Below, one piece after another: positions 1 through 8,629 of a DNA stretch of 20,206 nucleotides. The stretch covers positions 1-20,206 of the forward strand of contig JAFREE010000273.1 in the NCBI GenBank assembly GCA_019400425.1, in the 5' to 3' direction. The translations under genes and the position numbers were made by a program. Below the pieces are notes generated by a model that saw nothing but the letters and a program-made list of their open reading frames with translations, was not told the DNA's origin and ran no database searches. Positions within the stretch are counted from its first letter, which is position 1. Each line of letters opens with the position of its first letter. The DNA is from Hymenochaete sp. R1 (lineage: Eukaryota; Basidiomycota; Agaricomycetes; Hymenochaetales; Hymenochaetaceae).

Positions 1-360
1 CTCCCCCACAACCTCCGCTTCCTCCACAATGTCTTTCACGTAAATCTCCTTGAACCCTACGTGCAAAACACACTGCCAGGCCGATCCCTAGCAGTTCCAC
101 CTCCGGTGGAGGTAGAGGGAGTAGAGGAATTTGAAGTGGAGAAGATACTAAACTCACGTTTTGACCTCCGCCACAGAAAAAACAACAACCTCGTCTACAT
201 GGTGAAGTGGGTAGGGTACTCCAACCCTACTGATGAGCCGGAGGACAATCTCCAGAACGCCCCCGAGGCTGTGAAGGAGTTCCACACCTCCCACCCCCTT
301 CTCCCTGGTCCACACAACCGCCTGGAGTTGCTCGAACAACACTGGAGCAGGCCCCTGTAG
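1..360 (+). CDS. Ty3/gypsy pol C-terminus (integrase tail + chromodomain), 5' end outside window
   Basis: The frame is open from base 1 to the TAG at 358-360. It begins with the integrase-tail signature VFHVNLLEPYV (codons about 14-24), typical of fungal chromoviruses, where it precedes a chromodomain. The chromodomain follows at about residues 45-105: VEKILNSRF, then VYMVKWVGYS, then NLQNAPEAVKEFH. The protein ends in the usual PGPHNRLELLEQHW tail. Chromodomains of this class steer the integrase to chromatin. One oddity is that the aromatic position normally seen as TWEP reads TDEP here, so the methyl-lysine cage may be impaired. The rest of pol lies to the left of the window. An antisense gene and an LTR follow downstream, so this is the 3' part of one retroelement. 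Identification is by motif only. Confidence 0.9.
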   Translation, partial: LPHNLRFLHNVFHVNLLEPYVQNTLPGRSLAVPPPVEVEGVEEFEVEKILNSRFDLRHRKNNNLVYMVKWVGYSNPTDEPEDNLQNAPEAVKEFHTSHPLLPGPHNRLELLEQHWSRPL

Positions 361-798
361 TTAACCCCCATTTCTTTTTCTCATCTCCCTAACCCCACAC
401 TCCACCTCCGCCGCCAAATATATCATAGAACACAAAACAAAACCAACAAAGAACACCAACTCTGGAGCAGAATACAGTCAGATAAACCGCCCGGAGCAAG
501 AACCCAGTAGCATACAACTACCTCAGATTAAAAGTCTCGTCTTTCATCTCTGCTTTCTCATTTCTCTTCCACATCTCAGTCTCACCTCGCATCTAGAACC
601 ATCCTCAGTTTCATATTAAACTTCTGTTTCTTTTTACATTTTACCTCTGCTTCTTCTTTTCATTTCACACTCTTACATTAAATAGCAACCCAGAACCACT
701 TTACACTAAAAATACACTTCTCCCTCATCTTTTCCTTTTGCTTCTCCCCCTCTCCTACTACCCCTTCATGCCCCCACCTTGTATTAGCACCTCCGCCC
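361..798. other. Pyrimidine-rich spacer between pol stop and antisense gene
   Basis: No convincing coding potential is seen on either strand. The plus strand is strongly C/T-rich (runs such as TTTCTTTTTCTCATCTCCC). It separates the pol stop from the 3' end of the minus-strand gene, so the two genes converge here. It may hold the 3' ends and polyadenylation signals of both transcripts (inference). Confidence 0.5.
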
Positions 799-2936
799 TC
801 ACACCTCCAACTCACCTTCATCATCATTACCTTCATCTTCGCCTGCGCCTTCGTCTTCGTCTTCATCTCCGCTCTCCTCCGCCTCTTCCTCCGCTCCTCC
901 CCGCGCCTTTGCTCGCGCCCTCACTGTTGTCGTACGCCCTGGTGGACTGGCTGAGGGAGCGGCACAGGCCCCCCGGCACCGCCTTGGGACGCGGGAGCAG
1001 GCGGGCAGGCGCCTTGCACTTACCCTTGTCCGCCGTACCCACCTCCGCCGCCTCCTCCGCCACCTTGCCCGCCGCCTTCTCCGCCTCCTCCTGCAGCCGC
1101 AGCTGCTCCATCTCCTCCGCCATCCGCTGCATGCAGCTCTGCTGCTCCTCCCATTCAGCTCCGGCAGCAGGAGCTGATGCTGCTGCTGCTGCTGCCACTT
1201 CCTGGCCCGCCGCTGACCCCACACTCGTGGTGGGGGCATCTCCGCCGCGACACAGTGGCATCGCGCACGTGCCCCTACGCACGGCAGAGGGAGAGGGGGG
1301 TGCTGGGGTGGGTTGGGGTGCCACCTTACCCCCTCCGCTGCTTGCCGCCGTCTTTGGCGCAGGTGTGGTTGCCGCCTTGGGCGCGCTGGGGGCCTTGGCA
1401 GCCTTCGCCGCCCCCTCCACCTTCTTCCTTGCCGCCTTCTCCGCTGCCCTCCCCTCCTCCTTTGCCTTCAGTTCCTCCCGGTCTGCATCCATCATGGGGC
1501 TGCCGGAGATGTGCACCCCACCCTTCTCCGGGTGGACCGACAGTGCTTGGAGGGGGGTTAGAATAAGAAGAGGAAACAAAAAAATCAATACTTACCCCTG
1601 GCGGCGTCCTCACCCGACGCCAGGGAACAACCATCCTTTTTTTTGCTTGCACTCCCAGCAGACCTCCGCCCCGGCCGTGGCGCAATGCACACACCTGGAA
1701 ACAAAAAAAATAAGAAAAAGGAACAAAAAAAGAGACCCCCCCACTCACCTTAAGCTCCCCTGGAGCTTCCAGCGAAGGGGGCCCCCCTTCTTCTCCACCA
1801 GAGAGGCAGGGGGCGACGCCATCGCCGCCACCTCCCACCCCTTCTGCACCAGGGGGTGCACCCCCGCCACCTCCGCCCTACCCACCACCGCCCGCCACGC
1901 CCGTGCCCACGCTGCCTTGCCCACTCCCACCTCCGCCGCCCCCACGCCCATGTCTTTGTCTTCGTCCGCTGGGGGGGCAGGGGGGGCCGTGCGCGCGCGT
2001 GCGCGACGTCCGAGCTGCTGTTGTTGTTGCTGCTGTTGCTGCTGTTGTTGTTGCTGATGCTGGTGCTGCTGCTGGACCTCCACCCCCGATCCCCCGTACC
2101 TCCGTCTGCCCGCGCACACATGTGCTTGCATCCTCCCACTCCTCCGGCTCCGCCACCCATTGTCGCTGGGGGTTGGGGAGCTGCTTGGCCGGAGGGGCGC
2201 ACTTTGTCCCCGCCAGTTGACTCCCCTCCCCTCCGGACGAGGGCTGGCGCGACAGCGCCAAACCCAGTCCTCCCATGGCAGGGGAGGGCTGGCCACTGGC
2301 CCCGGCTGAGGGGAGGCTGGCGCTGGAGGGGAAGGGGCTGTCAGTGGGAGGGGGGTTCAGGGATCCGGAGGAGGACGGGGGCTGGGAGGGGGCCAAAAAT
2401 GTCACCCCCGCCCAGCCGTCCTGGGGGCTGTGGGGGGCGACGTCCTGGAGGAAGGAGGGCAGCACCTGCAGCCTCTGGAAGAGGCCGACCCGGTGCTTGA
2501 CCGCAACCCGGTCCCAACGCCACATGACGTTCAAGGCACTGAGCCGGACCTCCCTGTTCTCGGCCTTGAGCACCCAGAAGACCAGATGATGCTAGAATGA
2601 GGACCGTCAAATACAAAAAGTCGAAAGAAAAGCCCGCAGACGCACCTGCCACACCTTCAACATTCGGAGTTGACGGAGAACCGTCTCCACGTCCACCAGA
2701 TCCGCCTCCGCCTCTGTCAACGCACACTCCATCAACTCCATATCCTCAAGTCCACACCGATAAAAGAGAGCCCCATACGCACTTGGGGTCTCCTCCGCAC
2801 CTGAGAGACGCCGGCGGAGACGTTTTGCCATCTCCACCAGCATCTCCTCCGCCCTATCCCCATAAAATGGAGAGCCCTGGCGGGCGATTGCAATGCGGTC
2901 AGCGAGAGGGAGGGGGTGGGGGGAAACGTTGGACAT
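799..2936 (-). pseudogene. Antisense gene of the chromovirus, copy A (intron-bearing, Zn-cluster-like, acidic C-terminus)
   Basis: Function unknown. Manual model on the minus strand: exon 1 2936-2646 (ATG at 2936, starts MSNVSPHPLPLADRIAIARQ), intron 2645-2592, exon 2 2591-1749, intron 1748-1695 (GTGAGT...CCAG), exon 3 1694-1596, intron 1595-1546 (GTAAGT...CAAG), exon 4 from 1545. Exon 2 opens with a conserved block (HRVGLFQRL, LPSFLQD, HSPQDGWAGVTF), then becomes Pro/Ser/Gly-rich and crosses a CTG/TTG tract. Exon 3 holds a cysteine cluster beginning CVHC. Exon 4 begins LSVHPEKGGVHISGS and MMDADREELKAK, then an Ala/Glu coiled-coil-like part. An acidic tail (ESGDEDEDEGAGEDEGND) ends at 799. 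Lesions: a frame change across the CTG tract, an extra G plus a 27-nt loss in exon 3 relative to copy B, and a frame change before the acidic tail. It sits between pol and the 3' LTR; its ATG is 139 nt from the LTR edge, the same spacing as in copy B. Confidence 0.65.
2015..2074 (+). repeat. CTG/TTG trinucleotide tract inside antisense gene, copy A
   Basis: Interrupted array of CTG and TTG triplets. On the minus strand it reads polyGln in one frame (about 14 uninterrupted Gln) and Ala/Thr or Ser/Asn in the others. The open frame upstream and the open frame downstream differ, so the tract is a likely site of slippage. Confidence 0.85.
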
Positions 2937-3063
2937 AGTGGCAAGAGGGAGAGAGCTGGGGGGAAAGGCGGAACAAAATCCGGAACCCCTAGCCCTTATG
3001 TGAAAACCCCTGGCAGGTGAGAACGAGAACTTAATGCCATGCCTCGGGGGCTTGGCAGTTATA

Positions 3064-3075
3064 GTGGGGGAGTAC
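3064..3075 (+). promoter_or_regulatory. Polypurine tract before LTR A
   Basis: GTGGGGGAGTAC lies directly against the LTR start TGTCATGACC. Copy B has the same GGGGAGTAC ending at the matching place. A purine-rich tract immediately 5' of an LTR is the plus-strand primer of LTR retroelements. It shows that this LTR is a 3' LTR for plus-oriented sequence to its left. Confidence 0.75.
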
Positions 3076-3563
3076 TGTCATGACCAACTAGTCCCCATAT
3101 GGCAACTCCGCTCCGCCCAGACCTCCGGACCACTCACTTCCGCTCCGTCACTCCGGTTCGCCGAGATTACCCAATCCCTGACATCACACCAGCCTAGATC
3201 CCACCACCCACAGCCTCTGCCACCTCCAGACTTCCCATTTTTGTCACCTCCGCTCCGCATCTCCGGACTTCCTGTTCTGTCACCTCCACTCTGCACCTCC
3301 AGACGTCCGAACTTCCAAACATTCGGACTTAATTCCTTTGCTTTCTCATATTCATGTAATACCCTTATGTAATGCCTCCCTAGCCATATATAAACCATCT
3401 CCCCCTGTATCCTTGTACCTCAGCTTGAATATAGATTTGTCTAACCTCGTAACACCTCTAAACTCACTGGTACGCAGCCCAGCTCGTCGTCCCCGTCCCA
3501 TTAGACGCGCGAACTCCGCCATCGCTGGTGGGCATCCCACCGAACCACAGACCGAGCCTGACA
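3076..3563 (+). repeat. LTR of the chromovirus, copy A (488 bp)
   Basis: Starts TGTCATGACCAACTAG and ends GAGCCTGACA, so the tips form the short inverted repeat TGTCA...TGACA. It aligns over its length with the sequence at 6159-6603, including a TATATAAACCAT box at 3387, the CTCATATTCATGTAATAC block and CTTGAATATAGATTTGT. The abundant CTCCG-type CpG sites are better kept here than in copy B. The left flank is the polypurine tract. The right flank is a reverse-transcriptase fragment without any leader or gag, so this LTR could also be the fused LTR of copies A and B. Confidence 0.88.
3387..3394 (+). promoter_or_regulatory. TATA box in LTR A
   Basis: TATATAAA, conserved in LTR B (6426-6433) with its ACCAT context. 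It is the expected core-promoter element for the retroelement transcript, which would start a short distance downstream in the LTR. Confidence 0.7.
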
Positions 3564-3848
3564 AATGCCTCCCTTTGGCCCTATCTACTCCCTCTCCCAG
3601 AGGGAGCTAGAGGAACTCCAGACCTACCTGGATGAGAATCTCCGAAAAGGATTCATCTGGACGTCAAACTCCCCCGCCAGAGCTCTCATCCTATTTGCAA
3701 AGAAGAAGGACAGCTCGCTCCGGCTGTGCGTGAACTATAGGGGGTTGAACAAGATCACCCGGAAGAACAGGTATCCTCTCTCCCTGATCGGAGATCTGTT
3801 GGACCACTTGAAGGAGGTAAAAGTATTCACTAAACTTAACCTCCGGGT
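3564..3848 (+). pseudogene. Ty3/gypsy reverse transcriptase N-terminal fragment
   Basis: One open stretch reads [20 protein letters not shown], then [44 protein letters not shown] and VFTKLNLR. These are the start of a chromovirus RT domain (fingers and early palm). The fragment stops just after the first palm strand and before the YxDD catalytic motif, where the sequence changes abruptly into the antisense gene of copy B. Upstream it touches the last base of LTR A, so gag, protease and the leader are missing. It is a deletion relic and cannot encode a working enzyme. Confidence 0.9.
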
Positions 3849-4608
3849 GGGGTGCTAGGGTGGGTTGGGGTGCCGCCTTACCCCCTTCACCGCTCGCTGC
3901 CACCTTTGGCGTGGGTGTGGTCGCCGCCTTGGGCACGCTGGTGGCCTTGGCAGCCTTTGCCGCCCACTCCGCCTTCCTCTTTGCCACCTTTGCCATTGCC
4001 CTTTCCTCCTCCTTTGCCTTCAACTCCGCCCAGTCCGCATCTGTCATGAGGGTGCCTAGGATGTGCACCCCACCCACCTCCAGGTGGACTGACAGCGCTG
4101 GGAGGGGGGTCAGAACAAGAAGAAAAAAACAAAACAAAAATTATTAGTACTTATCCCTAGCGGTATCCTCATCCGACGCCAGGGAGCAGGCATCTTTTTT
4201 TTGCTTGCGCTCCCAGCAAGCAAAACACCCCCCTGGGGCCCAGCAGACCTCTGCCCCCACGGAGGTGCACTGTTCACATCTAGAAACAAATAAAATAAAC
4301 AAAAAAAAAGAGACCCCCACTCACTTTAAGCTCCCCCGGAGCTTCCAGTGAACCCCCCTTCTTCTCCACCAAATAGGTGGGGGGCGACGCCATCACCTCC
4401 GCCTCCTGCCCTTTCTGCACCAGGGGGTGCACCCCCTCCTTCTTCATCCTGCCCACCACCGCCTGCCATGCCCACACCCACACCGCCTTGCCCACCCTCA
4501 CCTCTGCTGGTGCTAGAACCATCTTTGCCACCCCCACATCCATGTCTTTGTCTTTGTCCACCGGGGAGGGGGGCAGGGGGAACCATACAGGCGCGCACAT
4601 GACACCCG

Positions 4609-4662
4609 GGTTGCTATTGTTGTTGCTGCTGATGCTGCTGCTGTTGTTGCTGGTGCTGCTGC
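4609..4662 (+). repeat. CTG/TTG trinucleotide tract inside antisense gene, copy B
   Basis: Matches the tract at 2015-2074 but is shorter and more interrupted. The frame joined to the downstream conserved part reads Ser/Asn here rather than Gln, so the amino acid encoded is not conserved although the repeat is. Confidence 0.8.
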
Positions 4663-4893
4663 CGGACCTCCACCCTCGATTCCCCCCATCTCCGCCGCAC
4701 CCCTGACTACCTCTGTCCACTTGCGCATGCATGCACTCACATCCTCCTACCCCTCTGGCTCCACCACCCATTGTCGCTGGGGACTGGGGAGGTGCATGGC
4801 TGGAGGGGTGCACTTTGTCCCCACCAGTTGGCCTCCCTCCCCTTTGGACAAGGGCTGGCATGACAGCGCCAAACCTAGACCTCATATGGTAGG

Positions 4894-5351
4894 TGTTAGA
4901 GTCCGATCAAGATGTGATCAGGAATCTGACAAATCAGAGTCACATGACAGCGACCTGAGATTACAAGAGATCAGGCCTAAGCTCCGGCTTTAGGTAGCTG
5001 ATTAGACAGAGTTCGAGTAGGATATCCCAACCAGGGATAGTCCTATAAGACAGGAGAAAAGAGACAAGATGTTATTGACCGGAAGAGACAAAAGGTCAAA
5101 TCTAAAGTACAAGAGCTACAAGGTGAGGCCCTTATATAGGCCACCCGTCTACGAGGCTGTGTACTAGTACATGAGAAGAAACGGATGAATAAGGAAGGTG
5201 TCTTGGTAAGACACTGACTGATGCTGTGCACAGATCACATGTGATCATGTGCACGGAATGTCATGGAAATACAAAGAACAAGATGACAAAGAAAGGAAAT
5301 GAAGTAAGCGGGGTACTTAACTAAGCACATGAACAGTGTTGAACCATAACA
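4894..5351. mobile_element. Solo LTR of a second retroelement family (458 bp)
   Basis: Starts TGTTAGAGTCC and ends CCATAACA, giving terminal inverted repeats TGTTA...TAACA. It is flanked by GTAGG (4889-4893) and GCAGG (5352-5356), a 5-bp target duplication with one change. The unoccupied site exists at the matching place in copy A (about 2275-2282, ...CATGGCAGGGGAGGG...), which confirms an insertion. A TTATATAGG box at 5132-5140 may be the LTR promoter. No coding sequence lies inside. It is unrelated to the LTRs at 3076 and 6159. Confidence 0.85.
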
Positions 5352-6146
5352 GCAGGGGAGGGCTGGCCACTAGCTCCCAACAAGGGGAGGCTGATGGCAG
5401 AGGGGAGGGGACTGTTGGTGGAGGAGGGAGGGGGGTTCACGGATCCGGAGGAGGAGGAAGGGGGATGGGAGGGAACCCTAAATGTCACCCCCGCCCAGCC
5501 ATCCTGGGGACTGTGGGGGGTGATGTCTTGGAGGAAGGAGGGGAGCACCGTCAGCCTCTGGAAGAGGCCGACCTGGTGCTTGGCTGTGACCCAGTCCCAA
5601 TGCCATATGATGTTCATGGTACTGAGCCAGAGCTCCCTGTGCTTGGAGTTGAGTGCCCTGTATACCAGACGAGCCTAGAATGGGAACCGTCAAATACAAA
5701 AAGTCGAAAGAAGAACCTGCAGACGCACCTGCCATACCTTCAACATCCTGGCATGGTACACAACCGCCTCCACATCCAGGAGGTCCACCTCCGCCTCCAT
5801 CAGCGCGCACTCCCTTGCCTCCATCTCCTTAAGTCCACAACAATAAAAAAGCGGCCCAAACGTGTTTGGGGGGTCATCCGCTCCCAGGAAATGGAGGCGG
5901 AGATACCGGGTTACCTCCACCACTATCTCCTCTGCCTTATCCCCATAAAATGGGGAGCCCTGGCAGGCAATGGCGAGGCGGTCACCAAAAGGGAGGGGGG
6001 CAAGGGAAACTGCAGACATAGTGGTGAGAGGGAGAGAGCTAGGGGGGAAAGGCGGAACAAAATTCCAAATCCCTAGTCCTTATGTGAAACTCCCTGGCAG
6101 GTGAGAACGAGAACTTAATGTCATGCCTCAGGGGCTCAGCAGTTAT

Positions 6147-6158
6147 GGAGGGGAGTAC
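6147..6158 (+). promoter_or_regulatory. Polypurine tract before LTR B
   Basis: GGAGGGGAGTAC abuts the LTR start TGTCATGACC. Same position and core as the tract before LTR A. Confidence 0.72.
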
Positions 6159-6603
6159 TGTCATGACCAACTAGCTCCCATATGGCTATTCCGCTCCACC
6201 CGGACCTCCGGATCACTCATCTCCGCTCCATCACCCTGGTTTGCCAAGATTCCTCCGCTCACTGACATTACACCTCTCTTAAACCTTATTCCATATAACC
6301 TTGCTACCTCTGAACTTCCCTTTTTGTCACCTCCACTCCAGACCTCCAGACCTCTGAATGTTTGGACTTTGTTCCTCCACTTTCTCATATTCATGTAATA
6401 CACTTATGTAATGTTTCCCCAGTTGTATATAAACCATTCCCCCATGTATCCTTTCACCTTAGCTTGAATATAGATTTGTTTACACCATTCCAAACCTCTG
6501 AACTCGCTGGTATACACTCCAGCTCGTCACCTCCACTCCGCCTCGCACATGAACTCCGCCAGATCTGGTGGGCACTCTCCAGACCTCCAGACCAAGCCTA
6601 ACA
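6159..6603 (+). repeat. LTR of the chromovirus, copy B (445 bp)
   Basis: Aligns with LTR A from TGTCATGACCAACTAG to the terminal AGCCTAACA (TGACA in A). TATATAAA is at 6426-6433. Many CpG sites of LTR A read TG or CA here, for example TTCGCCGAGATT in A against TTTGCCAAGATT in B, so this copy is older or more heavily mutated. Directly after the LTR comes TTGGTCTTCCTC, which could pass for a tRNA primer-binding site. If real, this LTR once also served as a 5' LTR; I cannot confirm that. Confidence 0.85.
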
Positions 6604-6650
6604 TTGGTCTTCCTCAGTAGTTGACTCTCTTGCATTCTTGTGCACTAGAA

Positions 6651-7202
6651 TAGGGCTGTTCCCCGTAGTGTTAATGGGCTACGTGTAATTTCACGTAGCG
6701 GGTTGGGCACACTACGTGCTACGGGCAGCCCGTAGCATTTGAGAGCTACTACAGGCTACGGGACCCGTAATATGTGTAGTACACGTATTACGGGTCAGTG
6801 TCAGCAGGACCCCCGAATCTCCCTATATGAGACCTCCGCACGGGGACCAACCACTCGGTCCGTTTGCGGGTGGTCCTAAGGGTGTCGGCGGGTGGTCCCA
6901 GAGGGATAGCCTCCCTAAAATGTAGTAAAAATTTGTAATAGTTGAGCTTAGCCAGAGCCGCTTAACTGTTTTTGGAAATAAATCTTCATGGTCACATGAC
7001 ATTCTTGACTTTGCCTTGCAAATTTTGCAACCCATAGTCCTACACGTAGTACGCATATACGGGAATTATTTCTCACGTCACTACGTGCTACGTGACCCGT
7101 AATTACGGGCTCCAAAATTGTCTGCAACTCACTATGTGCTACGTGATTACGGGCACTACGCGTAGTTACTACGCATAGCAACACTACGGATGACCAGCCC
7201 TA
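6651..7202. mobile_element. hAT-type non-autonomous element (MITE, 552 bp)
   Basis: The left end TAGGGCTGTTCCCCGTAGTG pairs with the right end, which in reverse complement reads TAGGGCTGGTCATCCGTAGTG. The TAGGG start and 8-bp flanks CACTAGAA (6643-6650) and CACTAGAC (7203-7210, 7 of 8 identical) are hallmarks of the hAT superfamily. There is no transposase inside. The interior is packed with palindromes built from TACGTG/CCCGTA words, including a perfect 10+1+10 palindrome at 6717-6737 and a near-perfect one at 6763-6795. A second terminal copy starts at 19993. Confidence 0.82.
6717..6737. repeat. Perfect palindrome inside hAT MITE
   Basis: TGCTACGGGC, a single A, then GCCCGTAGCA. A second hairpin follows at 6763-6795 (ACCCGTAAT... 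/ ...ATTACGGGT, one mismatch). Both would form stable stems in single-stranded DNA or RNA. Confidence 0.85.
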
Positions 7203-7390
7203 CACTAGACTCCTTAAGGTGTCTAATACCCATAGCACATAGTGCATCTAGTGAACTATGTAATATTATGCATAGCCTGTAAACACTATAGGGAACAGCC
7301 CTAAACATCACTAATGGAGTAAAGATCTGTATAGAACAGAGGTGTATAATAAAGCAATATTGATTGTCAGCTGTTTTTATATTCAGTTGG

Positions 7391-8629
7391 TCAATTCTCT
7401 GCCCACAAGAAGTGAGGAACAAGGAGGAGGTTGCCTATCATAAGCTCAATGCGTGATGTTGTGCGAAAAAAATTTCCCCATCTTTCCTCGTCTTTCTCCA
7501 TCTCTGTTTCCCTTGAAGCTTCGCCAAAAACCCACTGGCACACATTACTGATAGCAAATGAAGGGATGGGTTTGTGTCGAATTGACTGACGACAATTTGG
7601 GCATTTGTAATCCGGATCCGGTGCTGCTTTACGACGTGCGGCTAGTTCATCAAATACGGCCATCAGACACTCAGCATCTCCAATCTCTATCCTCTCCCTG
7701 CCCGATGATGCTTCATAGTGAGGAAACTGACGACGATGCTCTTCAAATTGAGTATTAATCCATCCAAGAAGGCAGTTTTCGCAAAAATGATGCCCACAGT
7801 TCGCCCTATATTCAGTGTTGATCAGCAAAATTTTCAGCGAGTTTCTAATGCAATCACGAAAAAGAGACAAGTTCTGGAATGAAATGCATAAATCCTTACA
7901 CGACAGGAACCTTCATGTCGGCCTCGTGGCAAATAGTGCACTCCAAAATGTCTGAAAGGCGCTGCCTCTGCGGGGAAGTAAAGAGCGTCAAATCAGAAAA
8001 GACACAAACTGAATAGCCAACTTCCTACAGATATCCCTTCATTCTGCGAGTGTTCGACGAAGGCTCGGTTTTCATGGCGCAACTCCTCATTCTCCTTACG
8101 TAGGTAGTCCATTTCGGATTGAAGCTGCCAGGTTGTCTGTTGAACTTCCTCGAGCAGTTGCCGAAGTTCTGCACTTGTCTAATGTTTCGTTTTCAGAAGT
8201 AACTTTGGAGTCGAAGGCTGCGGAAGCACGATTCGGAACATACAGTGCAATACTTGAATGCCACGTAATGGGGAAATGAGGGAGACGTCAACAGCAGAGG
8301 CAGGTCACTCACCTCTGAACCCGCGCAATGCTTTTCGCAGGTCAACGACACGTTGATGATGAGATACAGTCGAGAAAAGACGTATTGAAGACCAACAAAC
8401 CTCATCTCGATCTTTAGTTGAAGTTTTCGGGGGCAGAGACACAGTATCCAAGTCGTTCTTAATTTTGAGTTAGAATGTATCATTCACACCGATTCAAGAC
8501 AGCTCCTACATGTATTTTATCACCCGATTTACCTATCGAGGCCAATATGCCAGTGATGCCTTGCCCATGAATGCGGTTTGCTTCCATAGGCAGTTCCTCC
8601 CAATCGTCTGTCGGTGGTAGGGATTTCAT
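7391..8629 (-). CDS. Coiled-coil RING-finger protein (probable E3 ubiquitin ligase)
   Basis: Model on the minus strand: exon 1 8629-8510 (ATG; MKSLPPTDDWEELPMEANRI), exon 2 8457-8313 (NDLDTVSLPP ... VVDLRKALRGF), exon 3 8178-8029 (coiled coil: AELRQLLEEVQQ, LRKENEELRHENR), exon 4 7967-7900 (LSDILECTICHEADMKVPV), exon 5 7805-7391. Joining exons 4 and 5 across GTAAGG...ATATAG gives VVANCGHHFCENCLLGWI, then YKCPNCRQSI, a complete C3HC4 RING (CTIC, CGHHFC, ENC, CPNC). RING domains of this type bind E2 enzymes and promote ubiquitin transfer; the substrate is unknown. The acidic and basic region between the two RING halves is long (about 55 residues). The link between exon 2 (ends phase 1) and exon 3 (starts phase 0) does not keep frame with any normal intron, so either an exon is missed or there is a 1-nt lesion near 8165-8312. 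Confidence 0.78.

Larger units (their letters stand above)
3850..6019 (-). pseudogene. Antisense gene of the chromovirus, copy B (truncated, split by solo LTR)
   Basis: Second copy of the gene at 799-2936. Exon 1 6019-5729 (MSAVSLAPLPFGDRLAIACQ), intron 5728-5675, also 54 nt as in copy A; exon 2 from 5674 (HQVGLFQRL, LPSFLQD, HSPQDGWAGVTF) to about 4325, interrupted by the LTR at 4894-5351; intron 4324-4280; exon 3 4279-4155; intron 4154-4098; exon 4 from 4097 (VHLEVGGVHILGTLMTDADW). Exon 3 is intact and encodes six cysteines spaced C-X2-C-X7-C-X5-C-X2-C-X9-C, close to the fungal Zn2Cys6 pattern, followed by basic residues (WERKQKK). Lesions: the C-terminal acidic part is gone where the RT fragment joins, a solo LTR sits in exon 2, and the third donor is AT instead of GT. 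Function unknown. Confidence 0.65.

Noticed and set aside
738..2057. A 439-codon open frame on the plus strand ending in a poly-Cys run
   Set aside because: Composition is purely that of C/T-rich DNA and the CTG tract; it mirrors the minus-strand gene with conserved introns and protein blocks.
3559..3570. Primer-binding site directly after LTR A
   Set aside because: The sequence after TGACA is AATGCCTCCC, the RT coding sequence, with no TGG start complementary to a tRNA 3' end.
5336..6076. A 246-codon plus-strand open frame
   Set aside because: It overlaps the conserved exons of the antisense gene in copy B and crosses the solo-LTR edge. The low-complexity Gly-rich start is not protein-like.
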